Assembly: GCF_002920915.1 (NCBI RefSeq)
Contig: NZ_PQVF01000012.1
Span: forward strand, 80,766 to 144,765
Direction of reading: 5' to 3'
Length of the DNA stretch: 64,000 nucleotides
DNA from: Solitalea longa
GTDB lineage: Bacteria; Bacteroidota; Bacteroidia; Sphingobacteriales; Sphingobacteriaceae
In this document: positions 8,428-17,900 of the stretch, piece after piece
How the letters are laid out: each line of letters opens with the position of its first letter
Position numbering within the stretch: position 1 is the stretch's first letter
Notes under the pieces: generated by a model
Told to the model about the DNA's origin: nothing
Databases searched by the model: none
What the model saw: only the letters and a program-made list of their open reading frames with translations
Translations under genes and position numbers: made by a program

Positions 8428-8435
8428 TACCTTTG
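8428..8435 (+). promoter_or_regulatory. -7 box (TACCTTTG) 4 bp before a start codon
   Basis: TACCTTTG fits TAnnTTTG exactly and ends 4 bp before the ATG at 8440, so transcription would begin at or next to the start codon, implying a leaderless or nearly leaderless message. No ribosome binding site is present. The 268 bp between this gene and the previous one hold nothing else I recognise. Confidence 0.45.
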
Positions 8436-8439
8436 CCCC

Positions 8440-8901
8440 ATGCAACAATTGCCACCATTAAACCTTCCGCCGTATCCTTTTCAGCTAAAAGAAGAAGGAG
8501 GGAGGCTTTTTATCTTTGATGAGATCCGCAAGAAGAATTTAGTGTTAACGCCTGAAGAATGGGTCCGTCAGCATTTTATTCAATACCTGATCAATCAAAA
8601 GAATTACCCTAAAGGCTTGATCAATATAGAAGGTGGTTTAAAAGTGAATGAGCTGAGCAAACGGTCAGATATTTTGCTTTTTAATACCAATGCCGAAAAA
8701 TATCTGTTGGTGGAATGTAAGGCCAGTTCGGTTAAATTAACCCAAAAGGCATTTGACCAATTAGCCCGATATAATACAACCCATAAAGCCAGGATCATAA
8801 TTTTAACGAATGGTTTAGAACACTATTGCTGCGAAATTGACCATGAACTGAAGAACTACAAGTTTTTAGCAGAAGTACCAGATTATAGCAGTCAGCAGTA
8901 G
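8440..8901 (+). CDS. HsdR N-terminal-like nuclease-fold protein
   Basis: A 153-residue cytoplasmic protein of the HSDR_N_2 type (type I restriction enzyme R protein N-terminus). The PD-(D/E)xK core is visible: D77 in KRSDILLF and E92-x-K94 in YLLVECKAS, with a hydrophobic beta strand between, followed by the helix KAFDQLARYN and the strand ARIIILTNG. No helicase, HsdM or HsdS gene is near, so this is not a restriction system. The gene directly precedes holA on the same strand, an arrangement I recall from other Bacteroidota, which hints at a DNA-metabolism role. The last codons (SSQQ and stop) lie in the arm of a short inverted repeat. Confidence 0.85.
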   Translation: MQQLPPLNLPPYPFQLKEEGGRLFIFDEIRKKNLVLTPEEWVRQHFIQYLINQKNYPKGLINIEGGLKVNELSKRSDILLFNTNAEKYLLVECKASSVKLTQKAFDQLARYNTTHKARIIILTNGLEHYCCEIDHELKNYKFLAEVPDYSSQQ

Positions 8902-8963
8902 CCAGTTCCTAGTCGGCAGTCTCCAATAGCCAGTCTGGATTGTAGAATGAATACTGCTGACTG
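8889..8963. repeat. CAGTCAGCAGTA inverted-repeat element
   Basis: Perfect 12-bp inverted arms CAGTCAGCAGTA (8889-8900) and TACTGCTGACTG (8952-8963), with an interior of related words (GCCAGTTCC, GGCAGTCTCC, GCCAGTCTGG). The left arm overlaps the stop codon of the upstream gene. Different in sequence from the GATTTTAGA family, but placed the same way. Confidence 0.6.
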
Positions 8964-8985
8964 AGTACTGTTAACTGAAATTTCC

Positions 8986-8993
8986 TATTTTTA
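8986..8993 (+). promoter_or_regulatory. -7-like box (TATTTTTA) 4 bp before the holA start
   Basis: TATTTTTA differs from TAnnTTTG only in the last base and lies 4 bp before the ATG at 8998. As with the upstream gene, this spacing predicts a nearly leaderless message and no Shine-Dalgarno sequence is present. Confidence 0.35.
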
Positions 8994-8997
8994 CCCC

Positions 8998-10023
8998 ATG
9001 ACCGCCGCCGAAATACTAAAAGAATTAAAAGCCAAAAAATATCGCCCTATTTATTTTCTGCATGGAGAAGAAGAGTTCTATATCGACTTGATTAGTAATT
9101 ATATTGAGGATAAAGTGCTTTCAGACGCCGAGAAAGGCTTTAATCAAACAGTGTTGTATGGCAAGGAAACCGATATGACCACTGTTTTGAATAATGCGAA
9201 ACGTTATCCAATGATGTCCGATTATCAGGTGGTTTTGATTAAAGAGGCTCAGAATATTAAGTTCGGTAAAGATAAGGGGGATAAGGATCAGGATCCATTT
9301 GCTGCTTATGTTGATAACCCATTGCGTTCAACAATTCTAGTTTTCTGCTATAAACACGGTAAAATAGATGGTCGTTTAAAATTGTTTAAGAACATTGAAA
9401 AGCACGGTGTTTTATTTGAATCGAAGAAATTATATGATAACCAGGTGCCAGCCTGGATTGCCGATCATGTTCAGGAGCACGGATTTAAAATAAGTCCGCA
9501 GGCAACAGCGCTATTGGCAGAATACCTGGGAAATGATCTGTTAAAGATCTCCAATGAGTTAGAGAAGCTGATGATCAATATTCAGAAAGGTGCTGAAATT
9601 GGTGTGAAGGAGATCGAAACCAATATCGGCATCAGTAAAGAATACAATGTTTTTGAGCTGCAGAATGCGTTAGGTAAACGTGATGTATTAAAGGCAAACC
9701 AAATCATCAATTATTTTGCTGCTAATAAAAAAGATAACCCAGCTGTTGTGGTTTTGGCTACCCTTGCTGGTTATTTCAGCAAACTGTTTGTGTACCATTG
9801 TTTAAAAGATAAATCTAAACCTGCAGTGGCTTCTGCTTTAGGCGTTAACCCTTATTTTGTTGGCGATTATGAGCTAGCTGCAAGGAATTACCCTCAAGGA
9901 AAAACCATGCAGATCATTAGCTTTTTAAGGGAGTATGATTTGAAAAGCAAAGGCGTTGGCAGCACCGGTAACACCGATGAAGGCGACCTGATGAAAGAGT
10001 TGGTTTGGAAGATATTGCATTAA
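8998..10023 (+). CDS. holA: DNA polymerase III subunit delta
   Basis: A 341-residue clamp-loader delta subunit, which opens the beta sliding clamp. Typical features: N-terminal LKAKKYRPIYFLHGEEEFYIDLISNYIEDKVL (the modified AAA+ domain I without a functional Walker A), the PMMSDYQVVLIKEAQ strand, and the domain II segment ISPQATALLAEYLGNDLLKISNELEKLMI. The C-terminal helical collar domain includes NPAVVVLATLAGYFSKLFVYH and the NPYFVGDYELAARNY motif. The length is normal for the family. It sits 96 bp downstream of the HsdR-N-like gene on the same strand, with an inverted repeat and its own -7-like box between. Confidence 0.93.
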   Translation: MTAAEILKELKAKKYRPIYFLHGEEEFYIDLISNYIEDKVLSDAEKGFNQTVLYGKETDMTTVLNNAKRYPMMSDYQVVLIKEAQNIKFGKDKGDKDQDPFAAYVDNPLRSTILVFCYKHGKIDGRLKLFKNIEKHGVLFESKKLYDNQVPAWIADHVQEHGFKISPQATALLAEYLGNDLLKISNELEKLMINIQKGAEIGVKEIETNIGISKEYNVFELQNALGKRDVLKANQIINYFAANKKDNPAVVVLATLAGYFSKLFVYHCLKDKSKPAVASALGVNPYFVGDYELAARNYPQGKTMQIISFLREYDLKSKGVGSTGNTDEGDLMKELVWKILH

Positions 10024-10166
10024 AAGTTAGAAGTACAATTCCAATAAAGTTAGATTTATGAATTTAGAAGTACGAAAGAGTAAACAATTTACCAACTAGC
10101 CTGAACTACTATTTCTAAAATCTAAAATCCTCAATCTGAAAATGTATTTTTTCCTTTGTACTTTAG
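10024..10166. repeat. Intergenic inverted-repeat element (AGAAGTAC/GATTTTAGA family)
   Basis: Between convergent genes. The left half has AAAGTTAGAAGTACAATT and GAATTTAGAAGTACGAAAG; the right half has the complementary TTTCTAAAATCTAAAATCC and CTTTGTACTTTAG. It follows the holA stop directly (holA ends TAA, then AAGTTAGAAGTAC). No gene or U-rich terminator is seen. Confidence 0.55.
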
Positions 10167-11354
10167 TTAAAACTTATCTCCTGCGCCTCCGCCACCAAAA
10201 TCACCGCCCCCAAAACCTGGTTGTGTATCAGGTTGAATAGGCTGCGTCTTAAAGGTCTCGGCAATAACCAGTGATTCAATATTGAGTTTATCCATTAAAT
10301 GTGCATCATCTAAATCATCATAGGTAAAGCCATATTTAGGTGTTTTTAAGTATTTTATGATGGCATAGGAACCTAAAAGCAATGCAGCGCCCGAAAGTGT
10401 AAGTACTGATTCAAGAGGCATTACTGTGTAAAAACTTCGGATGGTAAACGCAGTGGCTGCCACCAATAAAAGTCCAATCCTCAATAAAACCGTATTTTTC
10501 TTTTGTAACCCTCTTACTATGTAGGCGAATGGTATTGCAATGGTCCAGGTCCAGAACAACCATCCAAAAGGTATATGCAGTCCTTTGGGTTCAGCAGATT
10601 CATAACCCGAATCAGCAGCAAATAAGCTTACAACAAAGAAGTTTCCGGCTGCGTAAAACACCACCAACGCAATAGTTTCAACCACTAACAAGCAGTTGGT
10701 ATAATGAATGAATTTCTCATCTTTCAAGAATTTTGCAGCTAAAAGATATAAGGCCGCCGCAATTATCATAAAGAAAAAAGAAGCTGTTGCTAAACCCCAA
10801 GGGAGCTTTAGCCAGCTATGGAAGAAAAAGCTTAAAAGCGCAATAACAGTAGCTCCAGCCATCAAGAAATCAGCAAAACGGATGGTTAGTACTGTCCCAA
10901 TTAGGAAAGCCAAGAGGTAAATGACGATAAACAGTAGGGTGTCGAAATTATAGCCTAGTAGTTTTTCAAGAAAGATAAATAAGCCGCCAAGGATAAAGCC
11001 TCCTGAAAGCCATAAAAGAGCATCATCAACACCTGAGCGGTAATGATGCTTTTGTTTTACCATTTTTTCGAGAACAACATAATTTGCTACCCCAAAGAAT
11101 ATCATAAAAAAGGAAATAGAACTTTCCCCAAATCCGGTCATCAAACCAAATAAACCTGCCGAAAAAAATGAAATTACTACGGTTAAAATGAACAAACCAA
11201 TACGAATGAAGAAATTAGGCGAATAAAATCCAACCGGATGATGGGTTTTAATGGCTTTAAGCTCCTCGGCGCTAATGGCTTCTGCTTTATACAAATGATT
11301 GATATCCTGATGCAGATATAAATTATTGAGCCAGGTTTTATTGTAGATGATCAT
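10167..11354 (-). CDS. Polytopic membrane protein with Gly-rich C-terminal tail
   Basis: A 395-residue inner-membrane protein with about ten hydrophobic segments between residues 50 and 340 (for example FFIRIGLFILTVVISFFSAGLFGL and TLLFIVIYLLAFLIGTVLTI). The N-terminal 45 residues are soluble. The C-terminus ends in FGGGDFGGGGAGDKF, a Gly-Phe-rich tail of the kind seen on other bacterial membrane proteins such as TPM-domain and DUF2207 proteins. It overlaps the upstream DUF2157 gene by 17 bp, so the two are co-translated and may form one complex. I assign no transport substrate. Its layout resembles the DUF2157/DUF4401 group of membrane proteins, but that is a loose match. Confidence 0.75.
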   Translation of the reverse strand: MIIYNKTWLNNLYLHQDINHLYKAEAISAEELKAIKTHHPVGFYSPNFFIRIGLFILTVVISFFSAGLFGLMTGFGESSISFFMIFFGVANYVVLEKMVKQKHHYRSGVDDALLWLSGGFILGGLFIFLEKLLGYNFDTLLFIVIYLLAFLIGTVLTIRFADFLMAGATVIALLSFFFHSWLKLPWGLATASFFFMIIAAALYLLAAKFLKDEKFIHYTNCLLVVETIALVVFYAAGNFFVVSLFAADSGYESAEPKGLHIPFGWLFWTWTIAIPFAYIVRGLQKKNTVLLRIGLLLVAATAFTIRSFYTVMPLESVLTLSGAALLLGSYAIIKYLKTPKYGFTYDDLDDAHLMDKLNIESLVIAETFKTQPIQPDTQPGFGGGDFGGGGAGDKF

Positions 11355-12324
11355 GTTTCTTTAGTTTTTTGTTAAGATTTATAAGGAATAAAATAACTCC
11401 AATGCCCGAAGCGATGAAGTACATCAATCCAAGATAAATAGCACCTGCATCACCCAAAGATGCCAATACGCGAATAATAACACTGCTAGCAGCAACATAC
11501 CCATAAAGAGTAATGATCAAGAGGAAATAAAAGGAATGCTCACGTATTGCTTCTTTATAATAAAACAATGCTATAACTGCAAGAGCAACAATCCACAGTA
11601 AAGTTGAGCTTCCGAATGAATAATAACCTGCCAGCAAGGCAATGAAAGTAAGATTGAGCCCAAAGTTTTGATACGTAAATTTAAAGTGCTTTTTAATGTT
11701 ATAACGTTCGGAAAGGAAAGCGGCAAAAAGTAAAATAATACCCAACAACAATCCTGAGTAAATGATCTGATCGCTGTTAAAATCATTATTCGAAAGAATT
11801 TGAGCAGGGGTAACGGCAATTCCCATCCAAAGTCCTAGGTTGGTAATAGCAAGGCTTAAAATACCCAAATGATCAAAATAATAAGCGACAAAGAATAAAA
11901 CCAGCATTGGGATAAAGGTGGCCATTCCGTAACGAGTACCAAACACATCATATTGAAACTGCAGATAACCCACAAACGTTAAAAACGAAAGGCAGCCCAG
12001 CAATAAAACATAATCGAAGAAAGAGTTGGGCGACTCAACTTTGTTTAAAGAGAATGGCAACTTCTTTTTTAAATAATAGCTAAAGCATCCAACGCAGATG
12101 GCGGCAATTAAAGCAAGTATAGCCTGATGGCCTATGGTGTCAATATTCTTATAGATGAGCACTCCCAAGCCCGTACTTAAAAGCATAACGCCTAAATAGA
12201 GCAGGGTTTTTAGTTCCCAATGAACCGAAAATAATTGATTGGTCTTTTTTAATTTGATCCTGGATAAAGATTCAGCACTGAGCAAGCCCTCAGCGTATAA
12301 ATCATCATATATTTTACTGTTCAT
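11338..12324 (-). CDS. DUF2157-like polytopic membrane protein
   Basis: A 328-residue inner-membrane protein. The soluble N-terminus MNSKIYDDLYAEGLLSAESLSRIK resembles the DUF2157 helix-turn start (a 'W...G.i....' segment), followed by about nine to ten hydrophobic helices (ELKTLLYLGVMLLSTGLGVLIY, AILALIAAICVGCFSYYL and others). The end KKLKKHDHLQ is basic and cytoplasmic. Its final 17 bp overlap the next gene on the same strand. The pair starts about 130 bp from a divergent HD-domain gene. No catalytic motif is visible, and the function of DUF2157 proteins is unknown. Confidence 0.75.
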   Translation of the reverse strand: MNSKIYDDLYAEGLLSAESLSRIKLKKTNQLFSVHWELKTLLYLGVMLLSTGLGVLIYKNIDTIGHQAILALIAAICVGCFSYYLKKKLPFSLNKVESPNSFFDYVLLLGCLSFLTFVGYLQFQYDVFGTRYGMATFIPMLVLFFVAYYFDHLGILSLAITNLGLWMGIAVTPAQILSNNDFNSDQIIYSGLLLGIILLFAAFLSERYNIKKHFKFTYQNFGLNLTFIALLAGYYSFGSSTLLWIVALAVIALFYYKEAIREHSFYFLLIITLYGYVAASSVIIRVLASLGDAGAIYLGLMYFIASGIGVILFLINLNKKLKKHDHLQ

Positions 12325-12457
12325 GGATAGCGTTAGGTGAAGTTTTTAATAAATAAATGTGATTAAAATCTTTATGAAAACCAACAAAGTAATAAGGTTA
12401 AAACAGCGTGTTTATCCAAAAAAATCAATAAATTGTATGTAATCTTCTCAACTAACT

Positions 12458-13033
12458 ATGTATGATCAGATTTTTGAGCAAATGAAAGCTCAGGTTTGTA
12501 AAAAACTCGACAACCTTGATAAACATCTTACTTACCACTGCAAGGAACATACATTTGACGTACTGGAACAGAGTATTCGTATTGCCAAAGCAGAAGGTGT
12601 TACCAATGCACATCAGTTACATTTATTGAAAGTTGCAGCCTTATATCATGATTCTGGCTTTCTTGAAACCTATGCCGATCATGAGACACATAGCTGCATG
12701 ATTTTTTTAAGTGAGGCCAACCGATATGGTTTCAGTGATGAAGACAAAGAACAGATTATACAGTTGATCATGGCAACAAAAATTCCTCAGGCTCCTGATA
12801 ATCTCATGGAAAGAATAATTTGCGATGCCGATCTCGACTATTTAGGTCGTGATGACTTTTATAAAATAGGAGATACCTTAAGGCAGGAATTTCTTCATTA
12901 TTCAATCGTTAAGTCCGATGATGAATGGGAAGCCCTGCAATTGAAATTCCTTTTAAACCATCATTATCATACCCAAGCATCACAACAACTTCGCGAACCT
13001 GTTAAACAGCGTCATCTGCATCAATTACAGTAA
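12458..13033 (+). CDS. HD-domain phosphohydrolase
   Basis: A 191-residue cytoplasmic metal-dependent phosphohydrolase. HD-superfamily ligands are visible: His31 in KEHTFDVLEQS, His64-Asp65 in LYHDSGFLETY, the histidines of ADHETHS (75, 78) and the late acidic motif IICDADLDYLGRDDFY. The pattern H...HD...H...D is that of HD/PDEase domains acting on nucleotides or phosphate esters; substrate is unknown. The 3' end overlaps the 3' end of the convergent adenylate cyclase gene by 32 bp, so the two messages are complementary there. A link with cyclic nucleotide turnover is tempting because of this neighbour but is only inference. Confidence 0.85.
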   Translation: MYDQIFEQMKAQVCKKLDNLDKHLTYHCKEHTFDVLEQSIRIAKAEGVTNAHQLHLLKVAALYHDSGFLETYADHETHSCMIFLSEANRYGFSDEDKEQIIQLIMATKIPQAPDNLMERIICDADLDYLGRDDFYKIGDTLRQEFLHYSIVKSDDEWEALQLKFLLNHHYHTQASQQLREPVKQRHLHQLQ

Positions 13034-14981
13034 TATCAGGTTTTGACAAATTGTTAACAGCAATGCTATTCGGCCTTACAAAATACATATCTATCTCTCC
13101 TGCATTTTTCGCATAAATTTTACCGCGGTACTCACATTCATATTTGTGCTTTACCAGGTTGTAATGCGCCGCCGATATATTTATTTGTCCAGGCATACCA
13201 TTACTCTCCATACGACTGGCAATATTTACCGTACTGCCCCAAATGTCATAAGCATATTTTTTTCTGCCTACCACCCCGGCAACCAAAGGGCCTGAGTGAA
13301 TTCCAATACGCAATTCCCATGGCTGCTCACCACTTTCTATTTTCTTTTGATTTACGCCTTTCATAAAGTCAAGAATTTCAAAAGCCGCATTTACAATATT
13401 CAGGGCATGTGTACTATCTTCTGTCGGAATTCCTCCGGCACACATATACGAATCACCAATGGTCTTAATTTTTTCCAGGTTGTTTCGTTCCATTATATTG
13501 TCAAAAACGGTAAAGCATTCGCTCAGCTGTGCTACAACTTCCTGGGGTGAAAGTGTTTCAGCTATGGCAGTGAAGCTTTTGAAATCGGTAAACAGCACCG
13601 AAACGTTTTCATAAAATCGTGGAGTAGCCTGACCCTTTTGCTGCAGTTCTTTAGCCACTTCAGTTGGCAGAATGTTCGATAATAATCGTTCGATTTCGGC
13701 ATTTTGCTGATCAAGCAGTTTATTGACCCTTACTTTATTTCGATAATCTCTATAAAGCAACAAGCCGAGAATGCTTAACAATCCTAAAAAAGCGATCAGT
13801 GAGTTTTTGGCTAGTTTTTGTCGTTGTAAATCGAGTTGTTGCAAGGCTTTGTCTTTGGTCAACAGGTTAATCTCACCTTGCTTTTTCTGTAAGTCGAAAT
13901 CAAATTGAAGTTGTCCTAACTTTTTATCCGTTTCGGCATTATAGATCGAATCCTTAACGTTTGAAAAAAGTGATTGATATTCAAATGCCTTTTGATAGTC
14001 GCCGGTTTTGGCGTAAACGCGCGAAAGAACTTCGTAAAGTTCTTCCATCTGATGTCGGGCCTGTATGGCTATAGCATCTGTTTTAGCTTTGTTGAAATAA
14101 AAGAGAGCGGTTTTATAATCACCTTTGTCTGCATAAACATTTCCCACACCCAGCAAAGATTGTATGGTGGCCAGTTTATTTTCCAGATTTTGAGCTAATG
14201 TTAAGGCATTCTGATGGTTTTCAAGTGCGAGATCATATTTCTTTTCGCGTTTATAAAGCCTTCCCATTGCATTGTATGCATTTAAACTGCCTTCAGAATT
14301 TCCATAAGCCTTTAATGCCCTGTTATAATACAGCAGTGCTTTTGCATCGTCATTTTTATCAAAGTAAATCGAACCTATGTTTACGCAAATAGCACCCAAC
14401 TCGTCTGTTCGCTTTAGTTCTTCACATAAAGGAAGCGCTCGATGGTAGTAATCCAACGCTTTATCATATGTGGCCACCTTGTTATAATACACTGCCCCCA
14501 CATTGTTTAAAGCCGAAAGAATACGGAGTTTATCACCTGAAAGTTCGGAGTATTTCAACGACTGGAGGTAATTGTCGAGCGCCTCTGCATCATCTCCCTG
14601 ATCATAATAAATAACACCGATATTGTTGTATAAATTGGCAATGCCCACATTGTCTTTATGCTCTTTAAAAATGCTCAGCGATTGATGATAATTGCCCAGG
14701 GCTTCTACATATTTCCCCTGAAAATAATAGGCAATTCCGATGTTTTTTAAGGCATAGGCTTTTCCTTTTGCAAAATTCGATTTCTCTGCCAGTTCAACAG
14801 CTTTTTGGGCAAGCTTAATGGCCTTTTCAGGTTCATCGGCTAGTCGTTCTTTACTTTGTTTTAAATAGTCATTAACCAATAGGGTATCGGCTGCGTTTGT
14901 CGGTTTTTTTTCATCCGATTGACAAAGGCCATAATTCGGTAGCAGTAGTAACAATATGAAAATTCTCCAGGCTATTTGCAT
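13002..14981 (-). CDS. Adenylate cyclase (class III) with periplasmic TPR domain
   Basis: A 659-residue protein: signal peptide (residues 1-20, LLLLPNYGLCQ), about seven tetratricopeptide repeats (50-345), a coiled-coil linker, one transmembrane helix (393-411, SLIAFLGLLSILGLLLY) and a C-terminal class III cyclase domain (460-635). Catalytic residues are complete: metal-binding Asp466 (FTDF) and Asp510 (TIGD), adenine-selecting Lys506 and Asp579 (YDIWG), and transition-state Asn586 and Arg590 (STVNIASR). Lys/Asp rather than Glu/Cys points to ATP as substrate. The layout suggests that a periplasmic signal sensed by the TPRs controls cytoplasmic cAMP production. It starts 6 bp after the stop of the giant secreted protein gene and is probably its operon partner. 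Confidence 0.93.
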   Translation of the reverse strand: MQIAWRIFILLLLLPNYGLCQSDEKKPTNAADTLLVNDYLKQSKERLADEPEKAIKLAQKAVELAEKSNFAKGKAYALKNIGIAYYFQGKYVEALGNYHQSLSIFKEHKDNVGIANLYNNIGVIYYDQGDDAEALDNYLQSLKYSELSGDKLRILSALNNVGAVYYNKVATYDKALDYYHRALPLCEELKRTDELGAICVNIGSIYFDKNDDAKALLYYNRALKAYGNSEGSLNAYNAMGRLYKREKKYDLALENHQNALTLAQNLENKLATIQSLLGVGNVYADKGDYKTALFYFNKAKTDAIAIQARHQMEELYEVLSRVYAKTGDYQKAFEYQSLFSNVKDSIYNAETDKKLGQLQFDFDLQKKQGEINLLTKDKALQQLDLQRQKLAKNSLIAFLGLLSILGLLLYRDYRNKVRVNKLLDQQNAEIERLLSNILPTEVAKELQQKGQATPRFYENVSVLFTDFKSFTAIAETLSPQEVVAQLSECFTVFDNIMERNNLEKIKTIGDSYMCAGGIPTEDSTHALNIVNAAFEILDFMKGVNQKKIESGEQPWELRIGIHSGPLVAGVVGRKKYAYDIWGSTVNIASRMESNGMPGQINISAAHYNLVKHKYECEYRGKIYAKNAGEIDMYFVRPNSIAVNNLSKPDITVIDADDAV

Positions 14982-14987
14982 CAGGCT

Positions 14988-17900
14988 TTACTCCTTAATA
15001 ATTCTTCCAAATTTATAACCGTTTTGGCCGCTCACCCGTAAATAATACAGGCCTTCGCGTAAACCGGTCATGTCTATTTCAAATGAATCGTCGTTTTGTT
15101 TAGTGATCCTTACCTGGTAAAACTGACCATATATATCGTATAGCAGGCAGGTTTTCGTGTTCAGCTTATCATTCTCCCATTTAAAGGTTACCAATGTTTT
15201 AGCCGGATTAGGGTAAACAGAAAGACTTGCTTTCAGATCTACATCATTACTATAACCAAAGCTTCCATTATTATTCTGATTGGAGGCTGATGATGCCGCT
15301 TTATGACAACGGGTAGAAGTTGAACTTGCTGTACCGGCAATGGCAGTTTTCTTATTGCTTTCAATGGTGTTTATTTCCCAGCGTAAGCTTAGACCATCAA
15401 AGGGAATATCGAAAGTGGTTGTACCTGATTGAAAATACTGAGGTAACAAACTATCGTCATATTTACCTGCAGAGGTAATATGGTTGTCATCACCTTTTTC
15501 AATGTAAACCGAAGACGAGTTCGGGTTCTCGCATTTGAAATGGGCAATATATTTATAGCCCGATACACTCGAGTTCTCTTCTACGCAATCGAGATAGATT
15601 CGTAATTTTTTGGTGTACCTACAGTCGGGATTAACATGCAAGGTGCCGTTGGTATACGTGATTGTATAGTTTGAAGCATTTGGGAACCTGCACGCAGAGG
15701 GAACGATGTCATAATCGCCAACTTTTCCTTTGTAATGCGGACTTACATTAAATGTTAATGTTGGAGTTTCTCCTGCTTTTAAAGTGATAAACCGGGCAGT
15801 AAATTGAGGTAGAGTGTCACCTTGATTAATCACTTTATCATCAGCGATAATATTCAGAGGGGCCTTTCTTATGCGCAACTCTGCATTACAATTACTAAAG
15901 TCGAAGTCGTAATTGGATGAGGAAAGTGTTCCAATGGATACTGAAATAGGATAAACTCCAACGTTACTAAACTGTGTAGCCGAGGTTGAAAATGCAGGTG
16001 TTCCGGTAATACCGCTTGTTTCAAAAGTTTGTCCGTTTAAAAATCCTTTAAACCCGACTGTAAACGGAGGATTAGGATCACCAAACTCTTTGCTGGCGTT
16101 GTTAGCTTTTACGACCAATAGCGCTTTTGAGATAGTTAATTCCCCATTGCTATCGGTAAAATCAAACTCATAATTCTCAGAAGACAATGTTCCTGCCGAA
16201 ACTAAAATCGGATATAAGCCAGCGTTGCTAAACTGCGTAGCAGATGTTGAAAATGCAGGTGTTCCTGTGATTCCACTGGTTTCAAAAGTTTGTCCGTTTA
16301 AAAGACCATTAAATGTTGCAGAAAAGGTTGGATTTGGTTGGCCATATACTTTGCTGGCATCATTTGCTTTTACCGCCAATGGAGCTTTTGTGATAGTTAA
16401 TTCTCCATCGCTATCGGTAAAGTTAAACTTATAATTCTCAGAAGACAGTGTTCCTGCTGAAACTGAAATAGGATAAATTCCAGCATTGCTAAACTGTGTT
16501 GCCGGAGTTGAAAACGCCGGTGATCCTGTGATTCCGCTGGTTTCAAAAGTTTGTCCGTTTAAAAGACCATTAAATGCTGCAGAAAAGATAGGATTTGGCT
16601 CGCCATATACTTTGCTGGCATCATTTGCTTTTACAGCCAATTGAGCTTTTGTGATGGTTAATTCCCCATCGCTATCGGTAAAGTTAAACTCATAATTTTC
16701 AGAAGACAGTGTTCCTGCTGAAACTGAAATAGGATAAATTCCAGCATTGCTAAACTGTGTTGCCGGAGTTGAAAATGCCGGTGATCCTGTGATTCCGCTG
16801 GTTTCAAAAGTTTGTCCGTTTAAAAGACCATTAAATGCTGCAGAAAAGATAGGATTTGGCTCGCCGTACACTTTGCTGGCATCATTTGCTTTTACAGCCA
16901 ATTGAGCTTTTGTGATGGTTAATTCCCCATCGCTATCGGTAAAGTTAAACTCATAATTTTCAGAAGACAGTGTTCCGACTGAAACTAAAATTGGATATAG
17001 ACCAACATTGCTAAATTGTGTTGCTGATGTTGAAAATGCAGGTGATCCTGTGATTCCACTGGTTTCAAAAGTTTGACCGTTTAAAAGGCCATTAAATGCT
17101 GCAGAAAAGATAGGATTTGGCTGACCATATACTTTGCTGGCATCATTTGCTTTTACCACCAGCGTAGCTTTGCCAACAGTAAGTTCGCCATTTATATAGG
17201 CAATGTTATAATTGGAGAGTACCGTATTCTCCCCTCCAATGGCCGCACTTGGTATTATAGGATATTGTCCTGCAGAAGCAATAGCACTTGTTCCAGCACT
17301 GCTTAAGGTTACCGTTTTTATCGAATCATCAAACATTAATACGCCATCGCTTATTGAAAAGGCCGTAGAATCTAATGAAAGTGCCTGACCATATAATTTA
17401 CTGGTGTCGCGAGCTGTAATGCTTAAAGCTGCCGGTAAAATGGTAAGATTTCCTAAGCCATATGAAATATCAAAGTTGTCATTTCGCAAAGCGCCCGGAA
17501 TAATATAGTTCAATCCGTTATTTAAGCCCGTGATCATATTCAGTGCTTTTAATTCACTATTTAATCCCAGACCAATTTCTTGTTCATCAATAATTATAGC
17601 TGTTTTGTTCTCACTGTTTACTATTGGTATTGCTCGTCCGTTTACAATGGTAACAGCTCTTCCATTCACTATACTAACAGCTCTTCCATTCACTTCCGAA
17701 ATTTCCAAACCATTTACAATTGAAATAGCCCGCCCATTGACTATGGTTACTGCTTGTTTATTAGTATAAGATTCAATATCAACCAAACCTTTTGGACTTA
17801 CACCGGTAATGGAATTAAGCATTGAGGTTTGTGCCGAATTAATATTGAAATCCAAAACTGATTCTTGGGTAATGTCAATGATATTGCTGGTTTGATTCAC

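Noticed and set aside
8440..8901. Restriction-modification system
   Set aside because: The HsdR-N fold is present, but no helicase, methylase or specificity gene lies nearby, and the neighbour is holA.
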